From positions 62,001-126,000 of the forward strand of contig JAIOOS010000015.1 of assembly GCA_021414305.1 (NCBI GenBank): a DNA stretch of 64,000 nucleotides, read 5' to 3'. The translations under genes and the position numbers were made by a program. This stretch comes from Burkholderiales bacterium. Lineage in GTDB: Bacteria > Pseudomonadota > Gammaproteobacteria > Burkholderiales > Burkholderiaceae_C. Positions 38,047 to 47,757 of this stretch are shown piece after piece (the stretch's first letter is position 1; every line of letters starts with the position of its first letter). Below the pieces are notes generated by a model, which did no database searches, was not told the DNA's origin, and was given only the letters and a program-made list of their open reading frames with translations.

Positions 38047-38814
38047 TTATAGCTTTGGCGGCTTCCGGCTCGCGAGGGTGGCGCGGTCGAGGGCGCCGAG
38101 ACGCCCCTCCGCCTCGGCCCGGGCGACGAGATCCGGGCGACGCTCGACGGTCAGCGCGAGCGCCTGGTCGCGCCGCCAGCGCTCGATCGCCGCATGGTTG
38201 CCCGAGAGGAGCACCGGCGGCACCGCTGCGCCCTCGCCGCCCTCGGCCAGGACCTCGGGGCGGCTGTAGTGCGGGCAGTCGAGCAGCACGGCGGAAAAGC
38301 TGTCCTGCTGGTGCGAGCGGGCATCCCCGAGCACGCCCGGCTGCAGGCGAGCGACCGCGTCGAGCAGCGCCAGCGCCGGAATCTCGCCGCCCGAGAGAAC
38401 GTAGTCGCCGACGCTCAGCTCGAGGTCGACCTGGGCGTCGATGAAGCGCTGGTCGACGCCTTCGTAGCGCGCGCAGAGCAGGATCGCACCACGCCCCGCT
38501 GCGAACTCGCCGACCCGGGCCTGGTCGAGCGGCTGCCCGGCGGGGGAGAAGTTCACCACCGGCACCGGCTCCGCGTCGCCCCGATCGGCGCGAACCGCCG
38601 CCACCGCGCGCAGCAGCGGCTCGACCAGCAGCACCATGCCCGGCCCGCCGCCGTACGGCCGGTCGTCGACCCGGGCATGCGGCGGATCGCCGAAGTCGCG
38701 CAGCTGCCAGAGCTTCACCTCCACCTGCCCGGACTCGAACGCCCGCCGGGTCACGCCGTGCACGAGATGCGGCCCGAACAGCTCGGGAAAGAGGGTGATG
38801 ACGTCGAAGCGCAC
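38047..38814 (-). CDS. trmD: tRNA (guanine-N1)-methyltransferase
   Basis: 255 residues of the SPOUT fold. [19 protein letters not shown] and the knot sequence [10 protein letters not shown] bind SAM; the substrate is G37 of tRNAs reading CUN, CCN and CGG codons, which prevents +1 frameshifting. The start is GTG at 38814 ([12 protein letters not shown] is the family N-terminus), seven bases after the rimM stop; longer frames run inside rimM. Confidence 0.97.
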   Translation of the reverse strand: MRFDVITLFPELFGPHLVHGVTRRAFESGQVEVKLWQLRDFGDPPHARVDDRPYGGGPGMVLLVEPLLRAVAAVRADRGDAEPVPVVNFSPAGQPLDQARVGEFAAGRGAILLCARYEGVDQRFIDAQVDLELSVGDYVLSGGEIPALALLDAVARLQPGVLGDARSHQQDSFSAVLLDCPHYSRPEVLAEGGEGAAVPPVLLSGNHAAIERWRRDQALALTVERRPDLVARAEAEGRLGALDRATLASRKPPKL

Positions 38815-38821
38815 GGCCGGC

Positions 38822-39376
38822 TCAGAAATCGAGGCCCCAGTCGACCACGATCTTGCGGGCGGCGAGATCGACCGTGTCGACATAGGCGGCGACGAACGGG
38901 ATCAGGCGCTCTTCGGCGGCAGCGGCCGCGCCGGGCGGCGCCACGCGCAGGACACTGTGCGGACCGGTGTCGATGAGGCCGACAACGTCGCCGAGTGCGA
39001 CGCCTTCGCGGCTGACCACCGCCAGGCCGATCAGGTCGGCCCAGTAGAACTCGTCGGCGCCGGCCTTCGGGAAGCTCGAGCGCGGCACGAAGATGCGGGC
39101 ACCGCGCAGGGCTTCGGCGGCGGTGCGGTCGTCGATGCCGGCGGCGAAGGCGACGATCCCGTCACCATGCTCGCGCACCTCGCGGATCTCGAGCACGCCG
39201 GGAAGGCGCAGCACGGCCGGGGCCTGATGGCCCGCCTGCAAGTGCCAGCGGCGGGCCGAGAGAAGCGCTTCGGGAGGCGAGGCGTACGACAGGACCTTGA
39301 ACCAGCCCTTCAGCCCCCAGGCGTCGCCGATGCGCCCGACCTCGAGGGCATCGGCAGGCCAGCCAGCGTCGGCCAT
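38822..39376 (-). CDS. rimM: Ribosome maturation factor RimM
   Basis: 184 residues with the N-terminal RimM domain (LEVGRIGDAWGLKGWFKV) and a C-terminal PRC barrel (FYWADLIGLAV, RLIPFVAAYV). It binds S19 and assists maturation of the 30S head. The ATG at 39376 (MADAGWPADALEVGR) was chosen; the frame stays open upstream through rpsP but is out of family there. Confidence 0.96.
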   Translation of the reverse strand: MADAGWPADALEVGRIGDAWGLKGWFKVLSYASPPEALLSARRWHLQAGHQAPAVLRLPGVLEIREVREHGDGIVAFAAGIDDRTAAEALRGARIFVPRSSFPKAGADEFYWADLIGLAVVSREGVALGDVVGLIDTGPHSVLRVAPPGAAAAAEERLIPFVAAYVDTVDLAARKIVVDWGLDF

Positions 39377-39402
39377 TGGCGGCGACGCGGCCGGAGGCGG
39401 CC

Positions 39403-39654
39403 TCAGGCCGCCGCGGTCTTCGCCTGCTCGACCAGGCGGCGAACGGTGGGCGACATCTGGGCGCCGTGACCGGTCCAGTGCTCGACGCGGTCGAAGGCGA
39501 CGCGCAGCGGCTGCTCGGCGCCCGAGGCGACCGGGTTGTAGAAGCCGACGCGCTCGATGAAGCGGCCGTCGCGACGCAGGCGCGAATCGGCGACGACGAT
39601 GTTGAAGAAGGGGCGCTTCTTCGCGCCGCCACGTGCAAGCCGGATCACGACCAT
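39403..39654 (-). CDS. rpsP: 30S ribosomal protein S16
   Basis: 83 residues, full length, beginning [17 protein letters not shown] and containing [11 protein letters not shown], both diagnostic for S16. It is first in the rpsP-rimM-trmD-rplS operon. A perfect -10 element lies 44 bases upstream. Confidence 0.97.
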   Translation of the reverse strand: MVVIRLARGGAKKRPFFNIVVADSRLRRDGRFIERVGFYNPVASGAEQPLRVAFDRVEHWTGHGAQMSPTVRRLVEQAKTAAA

Positions 39655-39698
39655 GATGGATTCCTTGTACTCGGGACGTGTCCCGCGAAAAACCGCGC

Positions 39699-39704
39699 AT
39701 TATA
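39699..39704 (-). promoter_or_regulatory. -10 element for the rpsP operon
   Basis: TATAAT on the minus strand, identical to the sigma-70 consensus, 44 bases before the rpsP ATG. It is followed by GCGCGG, a GC-rich discriminator typical of stringently controlled translation genes. No clear -35 is seen at 16-18 bases. Confidence 0.6.
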
Positions 39705-39740
39705 AACTCGACCGATGCCCCCGTCCTGCCGCCCCCTGCC

Positions 39741-40274
39741 GTGAGCCGGATCGTGATCCGGCCGAGCACCGCCGCCGACCTCGACGCGGTGACCCGGATC
39801 TACGCCTGGAACGTGCTGCACGGCTCGGGCACGTTCGAGCTCGAGGCGCCCGACCGGGCCGAGATCGAGCGCCGCCGCGCCGACGTGCTCGCCAAGGGCC
39901 TGCCCTGGCTGGTGCTGGAGAGCGACGGCGCGGTCGCGGGCTATGCCTACGCCAACCATTTCCGGCCGCGCCCGGCCTACCGCTTCTGCGTCGAGGACTC
40001 GGTCTACCTCGCGCCGGAAACCGTCGGCCGCGGCTTCGGCCACCTGCTCCTGGCCGAGTTGCTGGCGCGCTGCGAGGCCGCCGGCGCGCGGCAGATGCTC
40101 GCCGTGATCGGCGACTCGGCGAACGCCGCATCGATCGGGGTCCACCGGGCCCTCGGCTTCGCTCCCGCCGGCACGATCCGCGCGGCGGGCTGGAAATTCG
40201 ATCGCTGGCTCGACGTCGTCGTCATGCAGAAGAGCCTGGGCGCGGGCGACTCCCGGCCAGCGCCGGCGCCATGA
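39741..40274 (+). CDS. GNAT family N-acetyltransferase (phosphinothricin/methionine-sulfone type)
   Basis: 177 residues from GTG 39741 (SRIVIRPSTAADLDAVTRIY). Acetyl-CoA binding loop is VGRGFGHLLLAELL; GYAYANHFRPRPAYRF and VHRALGFAPAGTIR match the Pat/MddA subgroup that acetylates phosphinothricin or methionine sulfoximine-like amino acids. The frame is open to a GTG at 39678, but that segment overlaps the rpsP promoter. It overlaps the next gene by 4 bases. Confidence 0.88.
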   Translation: MSRIVIRPSTAADLDAVTRIYAWNVLHGSGTFELEAPDRAEIERRRADVLAKGLPWLVLESDGAVAGYAYANHFRPRPAYRFCVEDSVYLAPETVGRGFGHLLLAELLARCEAAGARQMLAVIGDSANAASIGVHRALGFAPAGTIRAAGWKFDRWLDVVVMQKSLGAGDSRPAPAP

Positions 40275-40693
40275 GCAGCACGCCCGCGCGCTCCAAGACG
40301 CTGGCGACCTGGCTCGCCGTCGTCGGCGGCAGCCTCGGCCTGCACCGCTTCTACCTGCACGGCGCGGGCGACCTGCGGGCCTGGCTGCACCCCTGGCCGA
40401 CGCTTGTGGGCGCCTACGGCTTCCTGCGCCTGCGCCAGCTCGGCACGGACGACCTGCTCGGCAGCCGGCTCGTCCCCCTGCTCGGCGCGATGATCGCGAT
40501 CGGCATGCTGGCGGCCCTGGTCTACGGCCTCACGCCCGCCGAGCGCTGGCGCGCCCGGTTCGGCGAGAAGGGGTCCGCCACCGGCTGGGCGACGGTCATC
40601 GGCGTGGTCATCGCGCTTTTCGTCGGCGCGACCGCGACGATGGCGACCATCGCCTACACGGCGCAGCGCTACTTCGAGCTGCGCGCGCCCTGA
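40271..40693 (+). CDS. TM2 domain membrane protein
   Basis: 140 residues. The N-terminal WLAVVGGSLGLHRFYLHGAG matches the TM2 domain core; two or three further hydrophobic stretches follow (about 73-90, 106-128). The function is unknown. It is translationally coupled to the acetyltransferase and convergent with pit. Confidence 0.83.
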   Translation: MSSTPARSKTLATWLAVVGGSLGLHRFYLHGAGDLRAWLHPWPTLVGAYGFLRLRQLGTDDLLGSRLVPLLGAMIAIGMLAALVYGLTPAERWRARFGEKGSATGWATVIGVVIALFVGATATMATIAYTAQRYFELRAP

Positions 40694-40709
40694 AGCCCAC
40701 GCCTTCCGC

Positions 40710-41720
40710 TCAGAGCAGCCAGACGCCGAGCGCGTAGAACACCGCGGCGACGAAGGCCGACGCGGGAATCGTGAAGATCCAGGCCCAGACGATGTTGCCG
40801 GCCAGGCCCCAGCGCACCGTGGCCGCGCGCCGCACCGAGCCGACGCCGACGATCGCCCCGGTGATGGTGTGCGTGGTCGAGACCGGGATGCCGAGCGCCG
40901 TCGCTAGGAACAAGGTGATCGCGCCGCCCGTCTCGGCGCAGAAGCCGCCCACCGGCTTGAGCTTGGTGATGCGCTGGCCCATCGTCTTGACGATGCGCCA
41001 GCCGCCGAACATCGTGCCCAGGCCGATCGCGATGTAGCAGCACCAGATCACCCACCCCGGCGGCGAGGCCGCGTTCGCCTGGGCGTAGCCCGAGGCGATC
41101 AGCAGCATCCAGATGATGCCGATCGTCTTCTGCGCGTCGTTCCCGCCGTGGCCCAGGCTGTAGAGGCCGGCCGAGACGAGCTGCAGCCGCCGGAACAGGT
41201 TGTCGACCTTGAGCGGCGAGGCATGGCGGAACACGTTGGCCACCAGGACCATCAGCAGCGCGCCGAGGAGAAAGCCGAGCACCGGCGAGACGAAGATGAA
41301 GAGCACCGTCTTCCACACGCCCGAGGCGATGAGCGCGCTCGCGCCCGACTTGGCGATCACCGCGCCGACGATGCCGCCGATCAGCGCGTGCGAGGAGCTG
41401 GAAGGAATGCCGTACCACCAGGTGACGCCGTTCCAGAAGATCGCGCCGATCAGCGCGCCGAAGACGACGTGATGGTCGACGACGCCCGGCTGGACGATGC
41501 CCTTGCCGATGGTCGCCGCGACGCTGAGGTGAAAGACGAAGATCGCGACGACGTTGAAGAAGGCGGCGAAGACGATCGCCTGCTGCGGCTTGAGCACGCC
41601 GGTCGAGACGACGGTGGCGATCGAGTTCGCGGCGTCGTGGAAGCCGTTCATGAAGTCGAACGCGACCGCCAGCGCCACCAGCAGCGCGACGACGCCGAAG
41701 GAGATCTCGATCGTGCTCAT
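40710..41720 (-). CDS. pit: Inorganic phosphate transporter, Pit family
   Basis: 336 residues with about ten membrane helices and two inverted Pit repeats: GFHDAANSIATVVST near the N-terminus and GHGGNDAQKTIGII in the middle, followed by PVSTTHTITGAIVG. It is a low-affinity, cation-coupled phosphate carrier, probably moving metal-phosphate. It is paired with the upstream DUF47 gene, a common regulator pairing. Confidence 0.95.
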   Translation of the reverse strand: MSTIEISFGVVALLVALAVAFDFMNGFHDAANSIATVVSTGVLKPQQAIVFAAFFNVVAIFVFHLSVAATIGKGIVQPGVVDHHVVFGALIGAIFWNGVTWWYGIPSSSSHALIGGIVGAVIAKSGASALIASGVWKTVLFIFVSPVLGFLLGALLMVLVANVFRHASPLKVDNLFRRLQLVSAGLYSLGHGGNDAQKTIGIIWMLLIASGYAQANAASPPGWVIWCCYIAIGLGTMFGGWRIVKTMGQRITKLKPVGGFCAETGGAITLFLATALGIPVSTTHTITGAIVGVGSVRRAATVRWGLAGNIVWAWIFTIPASAFVAAVFYALGVWLL

Positions 41721-41754
41721 CGCCGGCGGGGAGCCGGCCAGCGCCCGGCGAGGA

Positions 41755-42402
41755 TCACGAGTTCTCGAGGACGACGCCCTCGATCAGGTTGGCGACGTCC
41801 TCGCAGCGGTCGGAGATCGACTCGAGCAGCTCGTACACCGCCTTCAGCTTGATCACCTCGCGCACGTCCTTTTCCTCGCGGAACAGGCGCGACATCGCCG
41901 AGCGCATCACCCGGTCGGCGTCGGACTCGAGGCGGTCGATCTCCTCGCAGGTCTTGAGCGCCGCCTGCGCCACCTCGGGCTCGCTGATCCGCGGCAGCAT
42001 CGAGACCGCCTGCTGCACCCGCTCGCAGCACTTGGCGCTCATGTCGCCCAGGCGCAGGATGTCGTCGTTCATCGCCTGCACGTCGTAGAGCGACATCGTC
42101 TCGCTCGCGTCCTGCAGCAGGTCGAGCACGTCGTCCATGGCGTTGATCAGGCCGTGGATCTGCTCCCGGTCGATCGGGGTGACGAAGGTCTTGTGCAGCA
42201 GGCGGTGCACCTCGGCAGTGATCCGGTCGGCCTGGCGCTCGGCGGTGCCGACCTCGCCGGTGTGCTTGTCGCGCAGGTCCGGGTCGGCGTAGTGCTGGAT
42301 CAGGCGGATGAAGGCGCGGGCGCCCTCGGCGATGTAGTTCGCGTGCTGGTTGAACAGCTCGAAGAAATTTCCCTCGCGCGGCAGCAGCTTGCCGAAAAGC
42401 AT
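41755..42402 (-). CDS. DUF47/PhoU-like protein, Pit accessory
   Basis: 215 residues, all helical, of the DUF47 (TIGR00153) PhoU-like family. Features are PREGNFFELFNQHANYI near the start and KAVYELLESISDRCEDVANL at the end. Such proteins pair with Pit and are thought to control its activity. The start at 42402 has GGAGGAGAG upstream. It is 34 bases before pit on the same mRNA and divergent from ccmA. Confidence 0.92.
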   Translation of the reverse strand: MLFGKLLPREGNFFELFNQHANYIAEGARAFIRLIQHYADPDLRDKHTGEVGTAERQADRITAEVHRLLHKTFVTPIDREQIHGLINAMDDVLDLLQDASETMSLYDVQAMNDDILRLGDMSAKCCERVQQAVSMLPRISEPEVAQAALKTCEEIDRLESDADRVMRSAMSRLFREEKDVREVIKLKAVYELLESISDRCEDVANLIEGVVLENS

Positions 42403-42467
42403 TCGTTCTCTCCTCCGTGGGCGCCCGAGTTTACGGGCCGGGCCACCGATCACAATTGCGCCCTGCC

Positions 42468-43112
42468 ATGGCAACCCGCTCTGCCGACCTCTCCGTCCCG
42501 CTCCTGCAAGTCGAAGGCCTGGCGTGCCGTCGCGGCGAGCGCCTGCTCTTCAGCGGGTTCGCGCTCAGGCTCGAGCCGGGCCGCATCGTCTGGCTGCGCG
42601 GCGCCAACGGGCAGGGCAAGACGACGCTGCTGCGCACGCTGGCCGGCCTGTCGGAGCCCGAGGCCGGAACGATGGCCTGGCGCGAGCCGCAGCCGCTCGG
42701 CCCCGCCCTCTACCTCGCCCATGCCAACGCCCTGAAGGACGAGCTCACCGCCTTCGAGTCGCTGCGCTTCCTGCTTGCGCTGGCCGGCAACGCGCCTGCG
42801 GATTCGGCGATCGACGCCGCGCTGGCCCGCTTCGGCATGGCCGGCCGGCGCGCCGCGCCGGTGCGCACGCTCTCGCAGGGCCAGCGCCGCCGCGTCGCCC
42901 TGGCCCGCCTCGCCCTGCCCGGCACGGCCTCGACCTGGCTGCTCGACGAGCCGTTCGACGCGCTCGACGCCGGCGGCGTGGAGATCCTGAACGCGCTCCT
43001 CGTCGAGCACGTCCGTGGCGGCGGCGGGGTCGTGCTCACCAGCCACCTGCCGCTGACGATCTCCGACCCGATGCCGGCGACGGTCTCGCTCGACGAGGCC
43101 GTCGCCGCATGA
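42468..43112 (+). CDS. ccmA: Heme exporter ATP-binding protein CcmA
   Basis: 214-residue ABC ATPase. Walker A GANGQGKTTLL, signature LSQGQRRRVALARL and Walker B WLLDEPFDALD are intact. With CcmB and CcmC it releases holo-CcmE in cytochrome c maturation System I. The ATG at 42468 opens with the usual short N-terminus; the frame upstream to 42417 is unsupported. It leads a nine-gene operon. Confidence 0.96.
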   Translation: MATRSADLSVPLLQVEGLACRRGERLLFSGFALRLEPGRIVWLRGANGQGKTTLLRTLAGLSEPEAGTMAWREPQPLGPALYLAHANALKDELTAFESLRFLLALAGNAPADSAIDAALARFGMAGRRAAPVRTLSQGQRRRVALARLALPGTASTWLLDEPFDALDAGGVEILNALLVEHVRGGGGVVLTSHLPLTISDPMPATVSLDEAVAA

Positions 43113-43789
43113 GCGGCCCTTTTTCCGCCGTCGTCGCCCGCGACCTGCGCCTGGCCGCGCGGCGCCGCGCCGACGCGCTGCTGCCGATCGCCTTCTTCAC
43201 CGTCGCGATCGCCCTGTTCCCGCTCGGCGTCGGCCCCGAGCCGCAGACCCTGCGGCAGATCGCCCCCGGCGTCGTCTGGGTCGCCGCCCTGCTCGCGGCC
43301 ATGCTCTCGGTCAGCCAGCTCTACGCCAGCGACCTGGCCGACGGCTCGCTCGAGCAGATGCTGGTCGCCAGCGGCCCCGGCGCCTTCGACAAGCTCGGCC
43401 TGGTGCTGGCCAAGGCGGCGGCGCACTGGCTCGTGACCGGCCTGCCGCTGGTGATCGTCGCCCCCTTGTTCGGCCTGATGTTCGACATGCGCGCCGAGGC
43501 GATCGGCGCGCTCGCGCTCACCCTCCTGCTCGGCACCCCGGTGCTCAGCCTGCTCGGCGGCCTGGGCGCCGCCTTGACGCTCGGACTGCGCAGCGGCGCG
43601 GCCCTGCTGATCCTGCTGATCGTGCCGCTCTGCATCCCGGCGCTGATCTTCGGCGCGGGCGCGGTGGCGGCGATCGACGCCGGCCAGTCGGCGCGCGGCC
43701 ACTATTCGCTGCTCGGCGCGTTCCTGATCTTCACCGCGCTGATCGCGCCGCCGGCGACCGCCGCGGCGCTGCGAATCGCCACCGAATGA
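43109..43789 (+). CDS. ccmB: Heme exporter protein CcmB
   Basis: 226 residues with six membrane helices, the ABC permease of the CcmABC complex. DLADGSLEQMLVASG and GTPVLSLLGGLGAALT are typical family regions. It overlaps ccmA by 4 bases. Confidence 0.95.
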   Translation: MSGPFSAVVARDLRLAARRRADALLPIAFFTVAIALFPLGVGPEPQTLRQIAPGVVWVAALLAAMLSVSQLYASDLADGSLEQMLVASGPGAFDKLGLVLAKAAAHWLVTGLPLVIVAPLFGLMFDMRAEAIGALALTLLLGTPVLSLLGGLGAALTLGLRSGAALLILLIVPLCIPALIFGAGAVAAIDAGQSARGHYSLLGAFLIFTALIAPPATAAALRIATE

Positions 43790-43841
43790 CCGCTGGTAAC
43801 AGGCCCTTTCCGGCACGCGGGACAATCGCTGTTCGTCGCCC

Positions 43842-44618
43842 ATGAGCTCGTCCCCGTTCCGCTTCTTCCAGTTCGCCGCCCCGGCCCGCTTCTACGGCCT
43901 GGCCGGCGTGCTCGTTCCCTGGTGCTGGGCGGCCTTCGCCGCGCTCGCCGCGGTGGGCCTGTGGATCGGCTTTTTCGTCGCGCCGACCGACGCGACCCAG
44001 GGCGAGTCGTACCGCATCATCTTCATCCACGTCCCTGCCGCCTGGATGTCGATGCTGCTTTACCTGGTGATGGCGTTCTGGGCGGCGATCGGCTGGGCCT
44101 TCAACGCCCGGCTCGCCTCGATGACGGCGCGGGCCATTGCCCCGACCGGCGCAATGTTCACCTTCCTCGCCCTGTGGACCGGCGCGCTCTGGGGCAAGCC
44201 GACCTGGGGCACCTGGTGGGTCTGGGACGCGCGCCTCACCTCCGAGCTGATCCTGCTCTTCCTCTACGCCGGGTTCCTCTCGATCGTCTCGGCGATCGAC
44301 GACCCGCGCCGCGCCGACCGGGCCGGCGCGCTGGTCGCAATCGTCGGCAGCATCAACGTGCCGATCATCTATTTCTCGGTGAAGTGGTGGAACACGCTCC
44401 ACCAGGGCGCGAGCGTCAGCGTCAACGCGGCGCCGAAAATGGCGAGCACCATGCTGACCGCGATGCTCCTCATGACCCTGGCCTTCTGGGCCTACGCCTT
44501 CGCCGTCGTCTTCACCCGGGCGCGGGCGATCGTGCTCGAGCGCGACCGGCATGCGGGCTGGGTGCGCGAAGCCGCAGGCGTGGCGCCGCGCGCCGGCGCG
44601 CCGAGAATGCAGACATGA
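43842..44618 (+). CDS. ccmC: Heme transporter CcmC
   Basis: 258 residues with six membrane helices and the tryptophan-rich WWD heme-handling motif [17 protein letters not shown], flanked by histidines ([19 protein letters not shown]). It delivers heme to CcmE in the periplasm. It starts 52 bases after ccmB and overlaps ccmD by 4 bases. Confidence 0.96.
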   Translation: MSSSPFRFFQFAAPARFYGLAGVLVPWCWAAFAALAAVGLWIGFFVAPTDATQGESYRIIFIHVPAAWMSMLLYLVMAFWAAIGWAFNARLASMTARAIAPTGAMFTFLALWTGALWGKPTWGTWWVWDARLTSELILLFLYAGFLSIVSAIDDPRRADRAGALVAIVGSINVPIIYFSVKWWNTLHQGASVSVNAAPKMASTMLTAMLLMTLAFWAYAFAVVFTRARAIVLERDRHAGWVREAAGVAPRAGAPRMQT

Positions 44619-44782
44619 TCTGGAACAGCGCCGCCGAGTTCTTCGCCATGGGCGGCTACGGCCTCTACGTGTGGGGCGCGTACGCGGTGACGCTGGCCTG
44701 CATGGCGGTCGAGCCGGTGCTCGCGCTGCAGCGCCACCGCGCCGCGCGCCGCGCCCTCGCGGCCGGGGGCGAAGCGCCATGA
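44615..44782 (+). CDS. ccmD: Heme exporter protein CcmD
   Basis: 55 residues with one membrane helix (about 15-35) preceded by the family motif [15 protein letters not shown] and followed by a basic cytoplasmic tail. It holds CcmE and CcmC together. It overlaps both neighbours by 4 bases. Confidence 0.93.
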   Translation: MIWNSAAEFFAMGGYGLYVWGAYAVTLACMAVEPVLALQRHRAARRALAAGGEAP

Positions 44783-45243
44783 AGCCGCGGCACAAGCGCC
44801 TGGCGATCGCCGGCGGCATCGTCGCCGCGGTCGGCGCCGCTGCCGCGCTGGTGCTCAACGCCTTCCAGAGCAACCTCGTGTTCTTCTACTCGCCCTCGCA
44901 GATCGCCGCGCACGAGGCGCCGAGCATGCGCACCTTCCGCCTCGGCGGGATGGTGGTGCAGGGCAGCGTCAAGCGCGACGGCACGAACGTGAGTTTCGTC
45001 GTCACCGACACCGCCCAGTCGATCCCGGTGCGCTACGAGGGCATCCTTCCCGACCTGTTCAAGGAAGGCAAGGGCGTCGTCGCCCAGGGCCAGCTCCAGA
45101 ACGGCGTGTTCGTCGCCCGCGAGGTGCTCGCCAAGCACGACGAGAACTACATGCCGCCCGAGGCCGCCGAGGCCTTGAAGCGCGCCCAGAAGGGCAACCC
45201 CAAGCTGGCCGAGACGATCTCGGCCGACCCACCGAGGAAGTGA
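44779..45243 (+). CDS. ccmE: Cytochrome c-type biogenesis protein CcmE
   Basis: 154 residues: basic N-terminus, one membrane anchor (about 8-28), periplasmic OB-fold beta barrel and the covalent heme-binding histidine in [12 protein letters not shown]. It is the heme chaperone between CcmC and CcmF. The family sequence is intact. Confidence 0.96.
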   Translation: MKPRHKRLAIAGGIVAAVGAAAALVLNAFQSNLVFFYSPSQIAAHEAPSMRTFRLGGMVVQGSVKRDGTNVSFVVTDTAQSIPVRYEGILPDLFKEGKGVVAQGQLQNGVFVAREVLAKHDENYMPPEAAEALKRAQKGNPKLAETISADPPRK

Positions 45244-45247
45244 CCGC

Positions 45248-47230
45248 ATGATTCCCGAGCTCGGCCATTTCCTGCTCTGGCTCGCCCTCGGCGTCTCCGC
45301 CGTGCTCGGCGCCATGCCGCTCGCCGGCGCCGCCAGGAACCGCGCCGACTGGATGGCGCTCGCCCGGCCAGCGGCGGCGATCCTGTTCGCGCTCGTCGCC
45401 CTCGCCTTCGTCTGCCTGGCGCTCGCCTTCGTCGGCAACGACTTCTCGGTGCTCTACGTCGCCACCAACTCGAACCGCTCGCTGCCCACGCACTACCGCT
45501 TCGCCGCCGTCTGGGGCGGACACGAGGGCTCGATGCTGCTGTGGACGCTGATGCTCGCGGTCTGGACGGTGGCGGTGGCGCGCTTCAGCACCCACCTGCC
45601 CGACAAGGTGATGGCGCGGATCCTGGCGGTGATGGGCTGGCTCTCGTTCGGCTTCCTGCTGTTCATGCTCGTGACCTCGAACCCGTTCGACCGGCTGGTG
45701 CCCACGCCCGCCGACGGTCGCGACCTGAACCCGCTGCTGCAGGACCCGGGCATGGTGATCCACCCGCCCATGCTCTACATGGGCTACGTCGGCCTCTCGG
45801 TCGCGTTCTCGTTCGCCGTGGCCGCCCTGATCGGCGGCAACCTCGACGCCACCTGGGCGCGCTGGACCCGGCCCTGGACCACCGCCGCGTGGATCTTCCT
45901 CACGCTCGGCATCGCGCTGGGCAGCGGCTGGGCCTACTACGAGCTCGGCTGGGGCGGCTGGTGGTTCTGGGACCCGGTGGAGAACGCGTCGTTCATGCCC
46001 TGGCTGGTGGCGACCGCGCTGATCCATTCGCTCGCCGTCACCGAGAAGCGCAACAGCTTCAAGAACTGGACCGTGCTGCTGGCGATCCTTGCCTTCTCGC
46101 TCTCGCTGCTCGGCACCTTCCTCGTCCGCTCGGGCGTGCTCTCGTCGGTGCACGCCTTCGCCACCGATCCACGCCGGGGCCTCTTCATCCTCGCCTTCCT
46201 GGTGGTCGTGATCGGCGCCTCGCTCACGCTCTACGCCTGGCGCGCGCCGTCGGTCGGCCTGGGCGCCCGCTTCGCCCTGCTCTCGCGCGAGACCTTGCTG
46301 CTCGGCAACAACGTGCTGCTGGTCGTCGCCTGCGGCGCGGTGCTGCTCGGCACGCTCTACCCGCTCGCCCTCGACGCGCTCGGCATGGGCAAGATCTCGG
46401 TCGGCCCGCCCTACTTCGACACCGTGTTCGTGCCGCTGCTGACGCCGCTGGTCTTCCTCATGGGCGTCGGCCCGCTGGCGCGCTGGAAGGAAGCCGAGCT
46501 GCCCGACCTCGCCTCGCGGCTGAAGTGGGCCGCCGGGGTGGCCGTCGTGGCGGCGCTCGCCACCGCATGGCTCAAGGGCAACGTCGGCATCGTCGGCGTG
46601 GTCGGCCTGCTGATGGCGTTCTGGATCATCGCCTCGGTCGCCACCGATTTGGTCGAGCGCCTGCGGCCCGCCGGTGGCCTGCGCAGCAGCGTGCTGCACC
46701 GCGCCCGGCAGATCCCGCGCGCCATCGCCGGCATGCAGCTCGCGCACCTCGGCGTCGCCGTCTTCATCCTCGGCGTGACGCTGGTCAAGACCGGCGAGGT
46801 CGAGCGCGACGTGAAGATGCAGGTCGGCGAGACGACGACGATCGGCGACCTGGTCTTCACCTTCCGCGGCGTGCGCGAGGTGCCGGGGCCGAACTACCGC
46901 GCGCTGCAGGGCCGGATCGACGTCACCGAGAACGGCAAGCCGGTCGTCACCCTGCATCCGGAAAAGCGCATCTATCCGGCGACGCAGTCGACCATGACCG
47001 AGGCCGACATCGACGCCGGCCTGACCCGCGACCTCTACGTTTCGCTCGGCGAGGCGGTCGAGGGCGGCGCCTGGATCGTGCGCGTCTATGTCAAGCCCTT
47101 CGTCGACTGGATCTGGGGCGGCTGCCTGATCATGGCGCTCGGCGGCCTGCTCGCCGCCAGCGACCGGCGCTACCGGGCGCGGGTGCGCAGCCCGGCCGCG
47201 GCGACCACGAGCGTGGCGCGCGCGGCATGA
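45248..47230 (+). CDS. ccmF: Heme lyase subunit CcmF
   Basis: 660 residues with about fourteen membrane helices. The WWD motif WGGWWFWDPVENASF and conserved histidines (DPGMVIHPPMLYMGY) mark the heme-ligation core. With CcmH/CcmI it attaches heme to apocytochrome CXXCH motifs. It starts four bases after ccmE and overlaps ccmG by 4 bases. Confidence 0.97.
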   Translation: MIPELGHFLLWLALGVSAVLGAMPLAGAARNRADWMALARPAAAILFALVALAFVCLALAFVGNDFSVLYVATNSNRSLPTHYRFAAVWGGHEGSMLLWTLMLAVWTVAVARFSTHLPDKVMARILAVMGWLSFGFLLFMLVTSNPFDRLVPTPADGRDLNPLLQDPGMVIHPPMLYMGYVGLSVAFSFAVAALIGGNLDATWARWTRPWTTAAWIFLTLGIALGSGWAYYELGWGGWWFWDPVENASFMPWLVATALIHSLAVTEKRNSFKNWTVLLAILAFSLSLLGTFLVRSGVLSSVHAFATDPRRGLFILAFLVVVIGASLTLYAWRAPSVGLGARFALLSRETLLLGNNVLLVVACGAVLLGTLYPLALDALGMGKISVGPPYFDTVFVPLLTPLVFLMGVGPLARWKEAELPDLASRLKWAAGVAVVAALATAWLKGNVGIVGVVGLLMAFWIIASVATDLVERLRPAGGLRSSVLHRARQIPRAIAGMQLAHLGVAVFILGVTLVKTGEVERDVKMQVGETTTIGDLVFTFRGVREVPGPNYRALQGRIDVTENGKPVVTLHPEKRIYPATQSTMTEADIDAGLTRDLYVSLGEAVEGGAWIVRVYVKPFVDWIWGGCLIMALGGLLAASDRRYRARVRSPAAATTSVARAA

Positions 47231-47757
47231 AGCGCTTCTGGTTCCTGATTCCGCTGGCCGCGTTCCTGGCCCTGGCCGTCGTGCTCGCGGTCGGCCTGAA
47301 GCTCGACCCGCGCGAGGTGCCCTCGCCGCTCATCGACAAGCCGGCGCCGAAGTTCGCATTGCAGCGGCTCGACGACGCGCAGAAGACGATCCGCCTCGAC
47401 GACATGCGCGGCAAGGTCTGGGTGCTCAACGTCTGGGCCTCGTGGTGCGTGGCCTGCCGCGAGGAGCATCCCTTGCTGGTGGAGTTCGCGAAGAAGCGGG
47501 TGGTGCCGCTCTACGGCCTCAACTACAAGGACCAGCGTGCCGACGCCAACGCCTGGCTGGCGCGCTTCGGCAACCCCTACGACGCGTCGCTGTTCGACGA
47601 CGAGGGCCGGGTCGGCATCGACTTCGGCGTCTACGGCGTGCCCGAGACCTTCGTCATCGACCAGAACGGCGTCATCCGCATGAAGCACATCGGCCCGCTC
47701 ACGCCCGACGTGATCGCGACCAAGATCGAGCCGCTGCTGAAGAAGCTCGATGCCTGA
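47227..47757 (+). CDS. ccmG: Thiol:disulfide interchange protein CcmG/DsbE
   Basis: 176 residues: N-terminal membrane anchor (about 4-23) and a periplasmic thioredoxin fold with active site WASWCVACREEHP, followed by the cis-proline region YGVPETFVID. It keeps apocytochrome cysteines reduced for heme attachment. The CVAC dipeptide lacks the proline of the frequent CXPC form. Its end overlaps ccmH by 8 bases. Confidence 0.95.
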   Translation: MKRFWFLIPLAAFLALAVVLAVGLKLDPREVPSPLIDKPAPKFALQRLDDAQKTIRLDDMRGKVWVLNVWASWCVACREEHPLLVEFAKKRVVPLYGLNYKDQRADANAWLARFGNPYDASLFDDEGRVGIDFGVYGVPETFVIDQNGVIRMKHIGPLTPDVIATKIEPLLKKLDA